Shown here: positions 7,721 to 16,053 of the stretch, piece by piece
How the letters are laid out: every line of letters starts with the position of its first letter
How positions within the stretch are numbered: position 1 is the stretch's first letter
From: Variovorax sp. J22P240
GTDB lineage: Bacteria > Pseudomonadota > Gammaproteobacteria > Burkholderiales > Burkholderiaceae_C
Assembly: GCF_030316855.1 (NCBI RefSeq)
Contig: NZ_JASZYR010000029.1
Span: forward strand, 1 to 33,013
DNA length: 33,013 bases
Direction of reading: 5' to 3'
Position numbers and translations under genes: made by a program
Notes under the pieces: generated by a model
What the model saw: only the letters and a program-made list of their open reading frames with translations
What the model was told of the DNA's origin: nothing
The model's database searches: none

Positions 7721-9331
7721 ATGCGAGAAATGAAGACGGACATCCTGGTGGTCGGCGGCGGCCTGGGCGGCGTGGCCGCGGCGCTGGGCGCGCTGGAGGC
7801 GGGCCGGACGGTGGTGATGAGCGAGGAGTACGACTGGATCGGCGGGCAGCTCACGAGCCAGGCGGTGCCGCCGGACGAGCACAGCTGGGTCGAGCAGTTC
7901 GGCGTCACGCGCCGTTATCGCGCGCTGCGCGACGGCATTCGACGCTACTACCGCGACCACTACCCGCTCACCGCGGCCAGCCGCGCGTGGGACGAGCTCA
8001 ACCCGGGCGCGGGCTGGGTCAGCCGCATCTGCGCCGAGCCGCGGGTGGGGCTGGCGGTGCTCGAAGCCATGCTGGCGCCCTATCGCGGCGCCGGCCGCCT
8101 GACGGTCCTGCAACCCTGCCGCCCCGTCGCGGCCGACGTCGCGGGCGACACGGTGCGCGCGGTGACGCTGCGCCATCGCGACACCGGCGACGAGATCACG
8201 GTGGCCGCCGCCTTCGTGATCGACGCGACCGAACTCGGCGACCTGCTGCCGCTGACGGGCTGCGACTATGTGACCGGCTTCGAAAGCCGATCCGACACGG
8301 GCGAGCCCAGCGCGCCGGCCACGGCGCAGCCGCACAACGTGCAGGCGGTGTCGATCTGCTTCGCGATCGACCACGTCGACGGCGACCAGACCATCGACAA
8401 GCCGCGCAACTATGACTTCTGGCGCGCCTACCAGCCGCACTTCTGGGGCGGTCCGCTGCTGGGCTTCAAGGCGCCGAATCCGCGCACCCTGGAGATCACC
8501 GAGCGCTCCTTCACTCCCAACCCGGATGACGATCCGTTGCGCGTCGATGCCGACCAGCGCAAGAGCGGCGGCGACCAGAACCTGTGGACGTTCAGGCGCA
8601 TCGCGGCGCGGCGCAACTTCACGCCGGGCGCCTACGGCTCGGACATCTGCCTGGTGAACTGGCCCATGATCGACTACATGGAGGGCTCGATCCTCGATGT
8701 GTCCGAGCACGAGAAAGCGCGCCACCTCCAGTCGGCGGCCGAACTGTCGCATGCGGTCTTCTACTGGCTGCAGACCGAGGCCCCGCGCGCCGACGGCGGC
8801 GCCGGCTTTACGGGACTGCGGCTGCGCGGCGACGTCACGGGCACGGCGCACGGCCTGGCGATGGCGCCCTACATCCGCGAGAGTCGCCGCATCCTGGGCG
8901 TGACGCGCGTCGTCGAGCAGCACCTGTCGCATGCCGTGCGCGGCGACCAGGGTGCCGTGCGCTACCGCGACAGCGTGGGCGTGGGCATGTACCGCATCGA
9001 CCTGCACCCCTCCACCGGCGGCGACAACTACATCGACGTGCCGTCCTGCCCCTTCGAGATTCCGCTCGGCGCCCTGCTGCCGCGCCGCATGACGAACCTG
9101 CTGGCCGGCGGCAAGAACATGGCCACCACCCACATCACCAACGGCTGCTACCGGCTGCATCCGGTGGAATGGAACGTGGGCGAAGTGGCCGGGATGCTGG
9201 CCGCCCATTGCCTCGACCACCACGTGACGCCGCACCAGGTGCAGGCCGACGACGCGCGACTCGCCGACTTCCAGGCGCTGCTCGCGCGCGCCGGCGTCCA
9301 GACGCGCTGGCCCGACGTGCGCGCCTATTGA
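7721..9331 (+). CDS. FAD-dependent oxidoreductase (PF12831-type)
   Basis: The 536-residue product opens with the FAD-binding Rossmann motif VVGGGLGGVAAALGAL (about residues 10-25), followed by the acidic residue region and IGGQLTSQAVPPDEH, a stretch typical of the FAD_oxidored family (PF12831) that includes proteins annotated as xanthan lyase-like. Near the C-terminus, LLAGGKNMATTH and GEVAGMLAAHCLD form the conserved late FAD-contact region. No signal peptide is seen, so it acts in the cytoplasm. It lies 36 bases after the LacI-type gene and 52 bases before the sugar-binding protein gene. It probably oxidises the imported carbohydrate or a derivative. The substrate is not known. Confidence 0.85.
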   Translation: MREMKTDILVVGGGLGGVAAALGALEAGRTVVMSEEYDWIGGQLTSQAVPPDEHSWVEQFGVTRRYRALRDGIRRYYRDHYPLTAASRAWDELNPGAGWVSRICAEPRVGLAVLEAMLAPYRGAGRLTVLQPCRPVAADVAGDTVRAVTLRHRDTGDEITVAAAFVIDATELGDLLPLTGCDYVTGFESRSDTGEPSAPATAQPHNVQAVSICFAIDHVDGDQTIDKPRNYDFWRAYQPHFWGGPLLGFKAPNPRTLEITERSFTPNPDDDPLRVDADQRKSGGDQNLWTFRRIAARRNFTPGAYGSDICLVNWPMIDYMEGSILDVSEHEKARHLQSAAELSHAVFYWLQTEAPRADGGAGFTGLRLRGDVTGTAHGLAMAPYIRESRRILGVTRVVEQHLSHAVRGDQGAVRYRDSVGVGMYRIDLHPSTGGDNYIDVPSCPFEIPLGALLPRRMTNLLAGGKNMATTHITNGCYRLHPVEWNVGEVAGMLAAHCLDHHVTPHQVQADDARLADFQALLARAGVQTRWPDVRAY

Positions 9332-9383
9332 GACACCGACCGAGCCACCGACCGCATCACCGACAAGACCAAGGAGACCCGCC

Positions 9384-10652
9384 ATGTTCCAACGCAAGAA
9401 GTCCGTCCCGCTCCGCGCCATCGCCGCGGGCCTGGCCCTGTCGCTGGGCCTCGCGGCCGGCGCCTCGGCCGAGACCAAGCTGCGCATGACCATCTGGAGC
9501 GCCAACGAGGCGCACCTGAAGCTCTTCAACGGCATCGCCGAGGGCTTCAGGAAGGAGCACCCCGAGGTCACGGTCAGCTTCGAGTCGCTGCCTTTCGAGA
9601 ACTACACCACCGCCCTGACCACGCAGATCGCCGGCGGCAACGCCCCCGACATGGCCTGGATCTTCGAGACCAGCGCCTATGACTTCGTCAACTCGGGCGC
9701 CCTCGTGCCGCTCACCAAGGCGCTGGCCGCCACGCCGGGCTACGGCCTGGGCGAGATCACCCCGTCGGCCACCGAGCGCTGGTCCAGGGACGGCGTGCTC
9801 TACGCCTATCCCTTCTCGACCTCGCCCTTCGCGGTGTTCGTCAACAACGACCTCGTCCGCAAGGCCGGCGCCAAGACCCCGGCGGAACTCATCGCCGCCG
9901 GGCAATGGACCTGGCCCAATGCGATCGCGACGGCGCAGGCCGTCGCGCAGGGCGGCAAGGGCGGCCTGGTGGTGCGCGACTTCAACTACCAGGCCTGGCA
10001 GTACCTGTCCTCGGTGTGGAACGCGTGGGGCGCGTCGCCCTGGAGCGCCGATGGCAAGCGCTGCACCTTCACCGACAAGCCCATGGTCGATGCCCTGGGA
10101 TTCATTCACGACGCGATCTTCGTGAAGAAGGCGATCCCCGGACCGGGCCAGAACGTCGACTTCTTCGCGGGTGACGCCGCGATGACGATCACGCAGATCA
10201 GCCGTGCCTCGCTGCTGCCCAAGGACAAGCGCTTCGACTGGGACCTGGTGCCGCTGCCCAGGGGCACGACGGGCGACTACGCGATCGTCGGCCAGGCCGG
10301 CATCGGCGTGCTGAAGGCGGGCAAGGACGCGGCCCTGGCGACGGCCTTCGTCGGCTACATGACCAACCCGGAGAATTCGGCCAAGCTGGCGCAGTTCTTC
10401 CCCTCGGCGCGCAAGTCCTTGCTCAACGCCGAAGTGCTCGGCAAGACCAACGCCCTGCTCTCGCCGGCCCAGCTCGACAAGGTCGTGGTCTCGGGCATCG
10501 CGACCGGCAAGGTGATGCCGGCGCACACGGACTTCGCGCGCCTGCAGCAGATGGTGCGTTCCGGCCTCGATGCCGTGTGGCAACCGAAGGCCGACATCCC
10601 GGCGGCGACGCGCGCGATCTGCGCCCAGATCGGCCCGCTGCTCGCGCAATAG
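9384..10652 (+). CDS. Sugar ABC transporter, periplasmic binding protein
   Basis: This is a family 1 extracellular solute-binding protein of 422 residues. A Sec signal peptide covers about residues 1-29 (basic KK, hydrophobic core, ASA-E cleavage site). The mature part begins TKLRMTIWSANEAHLKLFNG and has the family features AGGNAPDMAWIFE (about residues 85-97) and YPFSTSPFAVFVNND (about 138-152). A strong ribosome-binding site, AAGGAG, lies seven bases before the ATG. It is followed by two permease genes and an ATPase gene, completing a CUT1-type importer. The ligand cannot be inferred beyond carbohydrate or polyol. Confidence 0.93.
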   Translation: MFQRKKSVPLRAIAAGLALSLGLAAGASAETKLRMTIWSANEAHLKLFNGIAEGFRKEHPEVTVSFESLPFENYTTALTTQIAGGNAPDMAWIFETSAYDFVNSGALVPLTKALAATPGYGLGEITPSATERWSRDGVLYAYPFSTSPFAVFVNNDLVRKAGAKTPAELIAAGQWTWPNAIATAQAVAQGGKGGLVVRDFNYQAWQYLSSVWNAWGASPWSADGKRCTFTDKPMVDALGFIHDAIFVKKAIPGPGQNVDFFAGDAAMTITQISRASLLPKDKRFDWDLVPLPRGTTGDYAIVGQAGIGVLKAGKDAALATAFVGYMTNPENSAKLAQFFPSARKSLLNAEVLGKTNALLSPAQLDKVVVSGIATGKVMPAHTDFARLQQMVRSGLDAVWQPKADIPAATRAICAQIGPLLAQ

Positions 10653-10691
10653 GCGCCGCTGCAAGTGCTTCACGCCCCGCAGAGCCGCACC

Positions 10692-11627
10692 ATGGCCCGC
10701 CCACCCGATCCCGCGTCCGCGCTGCCCGCGACCACGCCGCGGCCGTTCTGGACGATCGCGCGGCGCGACAGCGTCGCGGGCTTGCTGTTCGTCGCACCGC
10801 AACTGGCGGGCACGTTCGTGTTCGTGCTCGTGCCACTGGTGCTGGTGTTCTGGTACTCGCTGCACGAATGGAACGTCCTGGCCAACACCTTCAACTTCAC
10901 CGGCACCCGCAACTACGAGCAGTTGCTGAGCGACCCCCAACTGCCCGGCGTGCTGCTGGCCTCGGCGCTGTTCTCGGGCGGGCTGGTGGTCCTGAACCTG
11001 GGCCTCGCCTTGCTGCTGGCGGTGCTCCTGAACCAGAAGCTGGCGGGCATCACGGTGTTCCGCACACTGTTCTTCTCGCCCGTGGTGGTCTCGCTGGTGG
11101 CATGGACCATCGTCTGGGGTTTCCTGCTGCAGCACAACGGCGGCATCAACGGCATGCTCGGGCTGCTGGGCGTCGAAGGGCCGAACTGGCTGCGCACACC
11201 CACCACGGCGATGGTCTCGGTGATCGTGGTGCAGGTGTTCAAGAACGTGGGGCTCAACATGGTGCTCTTCCTGGCGGCGCTGCAAGGCGTGCCGCGCGAG
11301 CTGTACGAGGCGGCGCGCATCGACGGCGCGCCGCGCTTCAAGCAGTTCCGTCGCATCACGCTCCCGCTCATCAGTCCCACGATCCTGCTGACCTCGATCA
11401 TCACGATCGTCGGCTCGCTGCAGGTGTTCGCACAGATCGCCGTGCTGACGCAAGGCGGGCCGGGGGTGTCGACCACGGTGCTGGTGTACTACCTGTACCA
11501 GCAGACCTTCCAGTTCCATCGCTTCGGCTATGGCTCGACCCTGGCGATCGTGCTGTTCGCGATCGTGGCGCTGCTGACCCTGGCCCAGTGGCAGATGCGC
11601 AAGAAGTTCGTCTTCCATGAACAGTGA
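10692..11627 (+). CDS. Sugar ABC transporter permease (MalF/UgpA type)
   Basis: The 311-residue inner-membrane protein has about six transmembrane segments, beginning with GLLFVAPQLAGTFVFVLVPLV. The cytoplasmic EAA loop that contacts the ATPase is clear: ELYEAARIDGAPRFKQFRRI then TLPLISPTIL. The ATG at 10692 is preferred. An upstream GTG at 10665 would add nine residues without better evidence. The gene overlaps the next permease gene by 11 bases, which suggests translational coupling. Confidence 0.92.
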   Translation: MARPPDPASALPATTPRPFWTIARRDSVAGLLFVAPQLAGTFVFVLVPLVLVFWYSLHEWNVLANTFNFTGTRNYEQLLSDPQLPGVLLASALFSGGLVVLNLGLALLLAVLLNQKLAGITVFRTLFFSPVVVSLVAWTIVWGFLLQHNGGINGMLGLLGVEGPNWLRTPTTAMVSVIVVQVFKNVGLNMVLFLAALQGVPRELYEAARIDGAPRFKQFRRITLPLISPTILLTSIITIVGSLQVFAQIAVLTQGGPGVSTTVLVYYLYQQTFQFHRFGYGSTLAIVLFAIVALLTLAQWQMRKKFVFHEQ

Positions 11628-12459
11628 GACCTCCGCGCGCAGCAAGGTCGCGCTGTACGGGCTGCTGTGCGTGCTGCTCATCCCCTTCGTGTTCCCGACC
11701 TGGTGGATGGTGACGTCGTCGCTCAAGCCGATCAGCGACATCTTCGTGTTTCCGCCGCAGCTCTTTCCGGCGCAGCCGGATTGGAGCACCTACAGGCAGG
11801 TGTTCACGATCCAGCCGTTCGCGCAGCAGTACTGGAACTCGGCCTGGATCGCCGCCGTGGTGACGGCCGCCACGCTCGCCATCTCGTCGATGGCCGGCTA
11901 TGCCTTTGCGCGCATCCGTTTCCCTGGCGCCAATGCCTTGTTCCTCGTCGTGCTGACCGGGCTGCTGATCCCGTCCGAAGTGACCATCGTGCCGCTGTTC
12001 CGGATGTTCCTGAAGCTCGGCTGGGTCAACACCCACTGGCCGCTGGTGCTGATTCCGGTCTTCGGCGCGCCCAGCGTGTTCGCGACCTTCGTGATGCGCC
12101 AGTTCTTCATCGCGCTGCCGCAGGAGCTGGAAGAAGCCGCGCGGGTCGACGGCCTCGGGCGCGTCAAGATCTTCCGCACCATCGCGCTGCCGCTGGCGCG
12201 CCCGGCCCTGGCGTCGGTGGCGATCTTCACCTTCCTGCACAGCTGGAACCTGTACCTGGAGCCGATCGTGTTCCTGTCGACGCCATCCAAGTTCACGCTG
12301 CCGCAGGCGCTCACGCAGTACACCGACGCCTACGGCGGGCCGATGTGGAACATCCAGCTCGCCGCCGCCACGCTGACGGCGCTGCCGGTACTGATCGTCT
12401 TCGTGCTCGCGCAGAAGCAGTTCGTCGAAGGCCTGGCCCACACGGGGCTCAAGGGCTGA
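11617..12459 (+). CDS. Sugar ABC transporter permease (MalG/UgpE type)
   Basis: The 280-residue inner-membrane protein has about six transmembrane segments. Its EAA loop is at about residues 166-190 (ELEEAARVDGLGRVKIFRTI), followed by LPLARPALASV. The N-terminal pattern (WWMVTSSLKPISDIF) and the C-terminal QKQFVEGLAHTGLKG are typical of the MalG-like subunit of CUT1 importers. The gene is part of the LacI-FAD oxidoreductase-importer cluster. Confidence 0.93.
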   Translation: MNSETSARSKVALYGLLCVLLIPFVFPTWWMVTSSLKPISDIFVFPPQLFPAQPDWSTYRQVFTIQPFAQQYWNSAWIAAVVTAATLAISSMAGYAFARIRFPGANALFLVVLTGLLIPSEVTIVPLFRMFLKLGWVNTHWPLVLIPVFGAPSVFATFVMRQFFIALPQELEEAARVDGLGRVKIFRTIALPLARPALASVAIFTFLHSWNLYLEPIVFLSTPSKFTLPQALTQYTDAYGGPMWNIQLAAATLTALPVLIVFVLAQKQFVEGLAHTGLKG

Positions 12460-12482
12460 GCGACCCCATCCGAACCCCATTC

Positions 12483-13562
12483 ATGGCTGAAGTCCTACTT
12501 TCCCGCATCCAGAAACGCTTTGGCGCCGTGCAGGTGATCCACGGGCTGGACCTGCACATCCACGACGGCGAGTTCGTGGCGCTGGTCGGGCCCTCGGGCT
12601 GCGGCAAGTCGACGCTGTTGCGCATGATCGCCGGGCTGGAAGCCGTCACGCACGGCCGCATCCACATCGGCGGGCGCGACGTGACCGACCTCGACCCGAA
12701 GGACCGCGACATTGCGATGGTGTTCCAGAACTACGCGCTCTATCCGCACATGACGGTGGCGGCGAACATGGGCTTCTCGCTGGAGCACCGCGGCCGGCCG
12801 AAATCGGAGATCGCCGAGCGCGTGCGATGGGCGGCCGACATCCTGGGGCTGGCGCCATTGCTCGAGCGCTATCCGCGCCAGCTCTCCGGCGGCCAGCGCC
12901 AGCGCGTCGCCATGGGGCGCGCCATCGTGCGCAACCCGCAGGTGTTCCTGTTCGACGAGCCTCTGTCCAACCTGGATGCGAAGCTGCGCATCGTCATGCG
13001 CGGCGAGATCAAGGGCCTGCACCAGCGGCTCCAGACCACCACGGTCTATGTCACGCACGACCAGGTCGAGGCGATGACGATGGCCGACCGCATCGTCGTG
13101 CTCCATGCGGGCCGGGTCGAGCAGGTCGGCTCGCCGCTCGAGCTCTTCGACCGCCCTGCCAACCAGTTCGTGGCCGGCTTCATCGGCTCGCCCGCGATGA
13201 ACTTCATCCCGGGCCGCTACACCCCAGAGGGCTTTGCGGCCACCGGCGTCGTGCTGCCTCTGCCACCGACTGCAACCCGGATTCGTGCGGGACGCGAGGC
13301 CATCTGCGGCATCCGGCCCGAGCACTTCGAGATCTGCAGCGCGGGCGAAGGCGTGCCAGCGCAGGTGCTGCTGGTCGAGCCGCTGGGGTCGCAGACGCAA
13401 CTCAGCCTGCGCCTGGGCGACACGCCGGTGATCGCCCTGTTCCACGAGCGCCTGGGCGTGGCGCCGGGCGAGGTGCTCCACGTGCGGCCGAAGCCGGGTG
13501 CGGTGCACATGTTCGACCCCACCACGGGCGTTCGAATGGACGCGGAGCACGCCCTCGCGTGA
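12483..13562 (+). CDS. Sugar ABC transporter ATP-binding protein (MalK/UgpC type)
   Basis: The 359-residue ATPase contains Walker A GPSGCGKST (about residues 37-45), the Q-loop in VFQNYALYP, the signature LSGGQRQRVAMGRAI, Walker B VFLFDEPLSNLD and the switch histidine in VTHDQVEAM. The C-terminal 120 residues form the regulatory TOBE/OB region typical of MalK-like subunits (AICGIRPEHFEI). It energises the two permeases encoded just upstream. The start is the ATG at 12483, 23 bases after the previous stop. The frame is open far upstream, but only as an out-of-frame shadow of the permease gene. Confidence 0.95.
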   Translation: MAEVLLSRIQKRFGAVQVIHGLDLHIHDGEFVALVGPSGCGKSTLLRMIAGLEAVTHGRIHIGGRDVTDLDPKDRDIAMVFQNYALYPHMTVAANMGFSLEHRGRPKSEIAERVRWAADILGLAPLLERYPRQLSGGQRQRVAMGRAIVRNPQVFLFDEPLSNLDAKLRIVMRGEIKGLHQRLQTTTVYVTHDQVEAMTMADRIVVLHAGRVEQVGSPLELFDRPANQFVAGFIGSPAMNFIPGRYTPEGFAATGVVLPLPPTATRIRAGREAICGIRPEHFEICSAGEGVPAQVLLVEPLGSQTQLSLRLGDTPVIALFHERLGVAPGEVLHVRPKPGAVHMFDPTTGVRMDAEHALA

Positions 13563-13617
13563 CGCCGCCGCCCGAAGCGGACGCCGAAACGTCGCCGTAG
13601 TGCGAAATGCTTCACAG

Positions 13618-13642
13618 GGCCGGGTCGCGCTTCGATCCGGCC
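13618..13642 (+). terminator. Strong stem-loop after the sugar importer operon
   Basis: GGCCGGGTCG-CGCTT-CGATCCGGCC forms a ten-base-pair stem with one G-U pair and a five-base loop, 55 bases after the ATPase stop. There is no T-tract, so it may be a transcript-end stabiliser or a Rho-assisted terminator rather than a classic intrinsic one. Confidence 0.45.
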
Positions 13643-13678
13643 GGACGGCGGGCGGCCCGAGCCGGCTAAGCTCGGCGC

Positions 13679-13777
13679 ATGACCACCACGATGAACCTCC
13701 GAAGCGCAGCCGAAGCCTCGATCGCGCGCCATGACCGGGCCGGCGAGGGACGCGGATTCGGACTGCGCGTCGAATGA
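13679..13777 (+). CDS. Possible 32-codon upstream ORF
   Basis: A frame starting MTTTMNLRSAAEASIARHDR encodes 32 residues. Its TGA overlaps the ATG of the next gene as ATGA, the usual form of translational coupling. It has no clear ribosome-binding site. It could be a coupled leader peptide, or the original N-terminus of the next gene split off by a frameshift. The evidence is the overlap geometry only. Confidence 0.3.
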   Translation: MTTTMNLRSAAEASIARHDRAGEGRGFGLRVE

Positions 13778-14316
13778 CCGGGGACGGCCTGCGCCTCACC
13801 GGCCCGGACGGCCGCAACTACGTCCTGGGCGACCCGGTCGACGTGTTCGATGGGCAGACCTTGATCGGACGCGTGCAGTCCGTGACGCTCAGTCCGGATG
13901 GAACCGAGGTGTTGATCGAGAACTTCATGACCGTCGACTTTCAGGGCTTCCGGATCGGTGCACTGCCGAAACTGGTGTTGGCGGAGGTGGTCAGCTTCAT
14001 CGCCGAGCGAAACCCGTCGATCCATACGATCGGCATCGAGCTCAGCCGCGAGATCGCCGACTTCGACGGACGCGAGGCTCTGCTGGCCAAGGCGCGGTCG
14101 GAGATCCTGCAGAGCATCGGCGCCCAGGACATCCGCGTGACGCCGAAGGCAGCCCATTTCGCGGTCACGGGCATCTGGCGCTATGACAGCGCCAGCGTCG
14201 CGGCGCTGGCCGCCGCGCTGCAGGTGCAGCGCGATGCCTACCGCGCCGGCAAGAGGGCGATGCCGACCACGCCGCGGACACGGCTCGGCCAGCTGCTGCG
14301 GAAGAAGACGTCCTGA
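13774..14316 (+). CDS. Hypothetical protein
   Basis: The 180-residue product is soluble and has no recognised family. The N-terminal 50 residues are strand-rich (LRLTGPDGRNYVLGDPVDVF, then GQTLIGRVQSV). The middle has a helix-strand pattern, and residues 140-165 form a long helix (ASVAALAAALQVQRDAYRAG) before a basic tail ending RLGQLLRKKTS. The ATG overlaps the stop of a possible 32-codon ORF. No ribosome-binding site lies close to it. It converges on the next minus-strand gene. Confidence 0.65.
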   Translation: MTGDGLRLTGPDGRNYVLGDPVDVFDGQTLIGRVQSVTLSPDGTEVLIENFMTVDFQGFRIGALPKLVLAEVVSFIAERNPSIHTIGIELSREIADFDGREALLAKARSEILQSIGAQDIRVTPKAAHFAVTGIWRYDSASVAALAAALQVQRDAYRAGKRAMPTTPRTRLGQLLRKKTS

Positions 14317-14341
14317 TCCGGCGCGGGCCGCGGCCTTCGAC

Positions 14342-14608
14342 CTAGGAGCTACTTTGGGGCCTCTTGGCCTTGGTCGCTGCCTTGGTCCGCGTGCGGGGCA
14401 CCGTGTCCGCAGCGGCATCCGCGGCGAGGTGCAGGGCGGCCCACGGGTTGGCTCCGTGGAAGGTCGTCTTGGCAAGCGGCAGGGGCTCCCTGGGTTGTCG
14501 GTCTCGCCCGGCCGCGTGGGGCGCCGCGGGCGCCCGGGTCCGGCTCGATGCTTCCGGGAGAAACGCGGAGACAGGCGCTGCCGGGGTCGCGGTGGAAGAT
14601 GGGATCAT
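14342..14608 (-). CDS. Small alanine/proline-rich protein with a basic tail
   Basis: The 88-residue frame from the ATG at 14608 is low in complexity. It has an Ala/Pro/Ser-rich N-terminal half, then FHGANPWAALHLAADAAADT and a basic tail (TRTKAATKAKRPQSSS). The tail resembles the ends of nucleoid- or polymer-associated small proteins, but I recognise no family. AAGG lies about ten bases before the start. The frame is open further upstream, but that part looks non-coding. Confidence 0.4.
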   Translation of the reverse strand: MIPSSTATPAAPVSAFLPEASSRTRAPAAPHAAGRDRQPREPLPLAKTTFHGANPWAALHLAADAAADTVPRTRTKAATKAKRPQSSS

Positions 14609-14985
14609 GATGAATTGCCTTGGTTGCTGAAAAATGATGCCGGCCATTGCCCGGAGTTCGGGGAGAGCTCGGCGATGGGCCTCGCCACGATGGCCGAGCC
14701 TCACGACGAGGACCGGCCATGCGCCGTGCTTGGCCGCTGGATCGGGTGGCAAAGGCCAGGGCGTCCCCTCGCGCCGTGCGGGGCCGTGCGGTCCACGTTG
14801 CGCCAGGACGCCCCGTCAGGTCGCCCAGGGGATTCACGACCGTCACACCCCTGGCCTCGAAGCGCCCATTGTCGCCGCATCGTGCCGCGGCATCGACAGA
14901 CCGGCTGTCATGGCGTCACGCCCTGAGGCACATCCAGGAATTTCGGGGGAAGAACCGGGACACGGGCCCGGACTTCGCACGCTCC
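14609..14985. other. Stretch without a supported gene
   Basis: Frames are open on both strands because of the high GC content, but none has a start with a ribosome-binding site or a family motif. I see no RNA gene, repeat or clear terminator. The promoter of the 14342-14608 gene may lie here. Confidence 0.4.
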
Positions 14986-15855
14986 CTATTCCGGCAATGC
15001 ATTGAGCACGTACACGGCCTCGATCAACGGCGACGGCGCGGTGCCCGCCGGGAAGCTCTGCCGGAACACCTTGACGATCTCGCCGCTGCGGTAGGTTTCA
15101 GCCAGGGCACGGTTGACGGCGAGCCGCAGGTCCGGGTCCCGCCGCATCATCAGCGAATAGGTCTCCATCGAGAGATAGTCATCACTGAGTCGCAGCGTCG
15201 CACCGGCCGGGCCACCCGTGACCTCACCGACCAGGATCAGGCGGTCGGTGGCGTAGGCATCGGCCCGACCGTCACGCACTGCGGCAATGCCGTCCGTGTG
15301 GGTCTGCACCGTCACGAAGACCGGCACGATGCCGCGCGCGGACAGGCCCTGGAGCACCTGCTCGGTCGTGGTGCCCTGGATCACGCCGACCCGCTTTCCG
15401 TTGAGGTCGAGCGTGCGGCCGATGGGCGAGGATGCCAGCGCGACGAACGAGGCGCCTTCGACCCAGATGGGGTTGCTGAAGTCGACCTGCTGTTCGCGGC
15501 TCAGCGTGCGTGAGGTGGTGCCGCATTCGAGATCGACGCTGCCGTCATTCACGGCCTGCATGCGGGTCGTCGCGGTCACGGGGATCCACTGGACATCGAG
15601 CTTGGCAAGCTTGAGCTGCGATTGCAGTGAGTGGGCCACGCGCTTGCACAGTTCGACCGAATAGCCCGTCGGTGCGCCGTCCGCGCCCTTGAACGAGAAG
15701 GGCTTGGCGTCCTCCCGATAACCCAGCTTGAGGGTCTGGGTCTGCCCGATGCGAGCGAGCGAGTCCCGGGGTGTCGAGCCAGGCGCATTCGCGCAGGCGC
15801 CCAGCAGGGCCGACATCAGGAGCGACACGATCAACGTGAAGTAGCGCGAATTCAT
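14986..15855 (-). CDS. Amino-acid-type solute-binding lipoprotein, orphan
   Basis: The 289-residue product belongs to the family 3 solute-binding proteins (SBP_bac_3). It has a lipoprotein signal with a lipobox LLGAC (Cys about residue 21), then LKLGYREDAKPFSFKG, TGYSVELCKRVA, the conserved SVDLECGTTSRT segment (about residues 105-117) and IGRTLDLNGKRVGVIQGTTT. The start at 15855 has AGGA seven bases upstream. No permease or ATPase gene is adjacent, so it either serves a transporter encoded elsewhere or acts as a ligand sensor. The substrate is probably a polar amino acid or related compound. Confidence 0.88.
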   Translation of the reverse strand: MNSRYFTLIVSLLMSALLGACANAPGSTPRDSLARIGQTQTLKLGYREDAKPFSFKGADGAPTGYSVELCKRVAHSLQSQLKLAKLDVQWIPVTATTRMQAVNDGSVDLECGTTSRTLSREQQVDFSNPIWVEGASFVALASSPIGRTLDLNGKRVGVIQGTTTEQVLQGLSARGIVPVFVTVQTHTDGIAAVRDGRADAYATDRLILVGEVTGGPAGATLRLSDDYLSMETYSLMMRRDPDLRLAVNRALAETYRSGEIVKVFRQSFPAGTAPSPLIEAVYVLNALPE

Positions 15856-16053
15856 GAACTCGTCCTTTGACAATGCCGGTGGCGATCGAGGCCCGGATGG
15901 ACCACTTCGCAGGCTCCATCGGAACAGCGTTGCGAGGCCGGCGCATTGTGCGGGTCGGCATCGAGCTTTGGCAATGCGCGGGGGCGCGGGTGACAGTCGC
16001 GGGTCGCCGCATCAGAATGCCTGGTCCATAGGTATCACGAGGAAGGATCCCTC

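Noticed and set aside
6641..9571. A 976-codon open frame on the minus strand opposite the lacI-type and FAD oxidoreductase genes
   Set aside because: It is antisense to two genes with clear family motifs, is very rich in Arg, His, Gly and Ala, and has no domain. It is open only because GC-rich codons rarely give stops on the other strand.
9357..11789. An 810-codon minus-strand open frame opposite the sugar importer genes
   Set aside because: It is a shadow of well-supported transporter genes, with low-complexity Gln/Arg/His composition and no motif.
11667..13562. A 631-residue reading of the sugar ATPase that begins inside the permease gene
   Set aside because: Only the part after 12483 has ATPase sequence. 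The first 272 codons are out of frame with the permease and have no motif.
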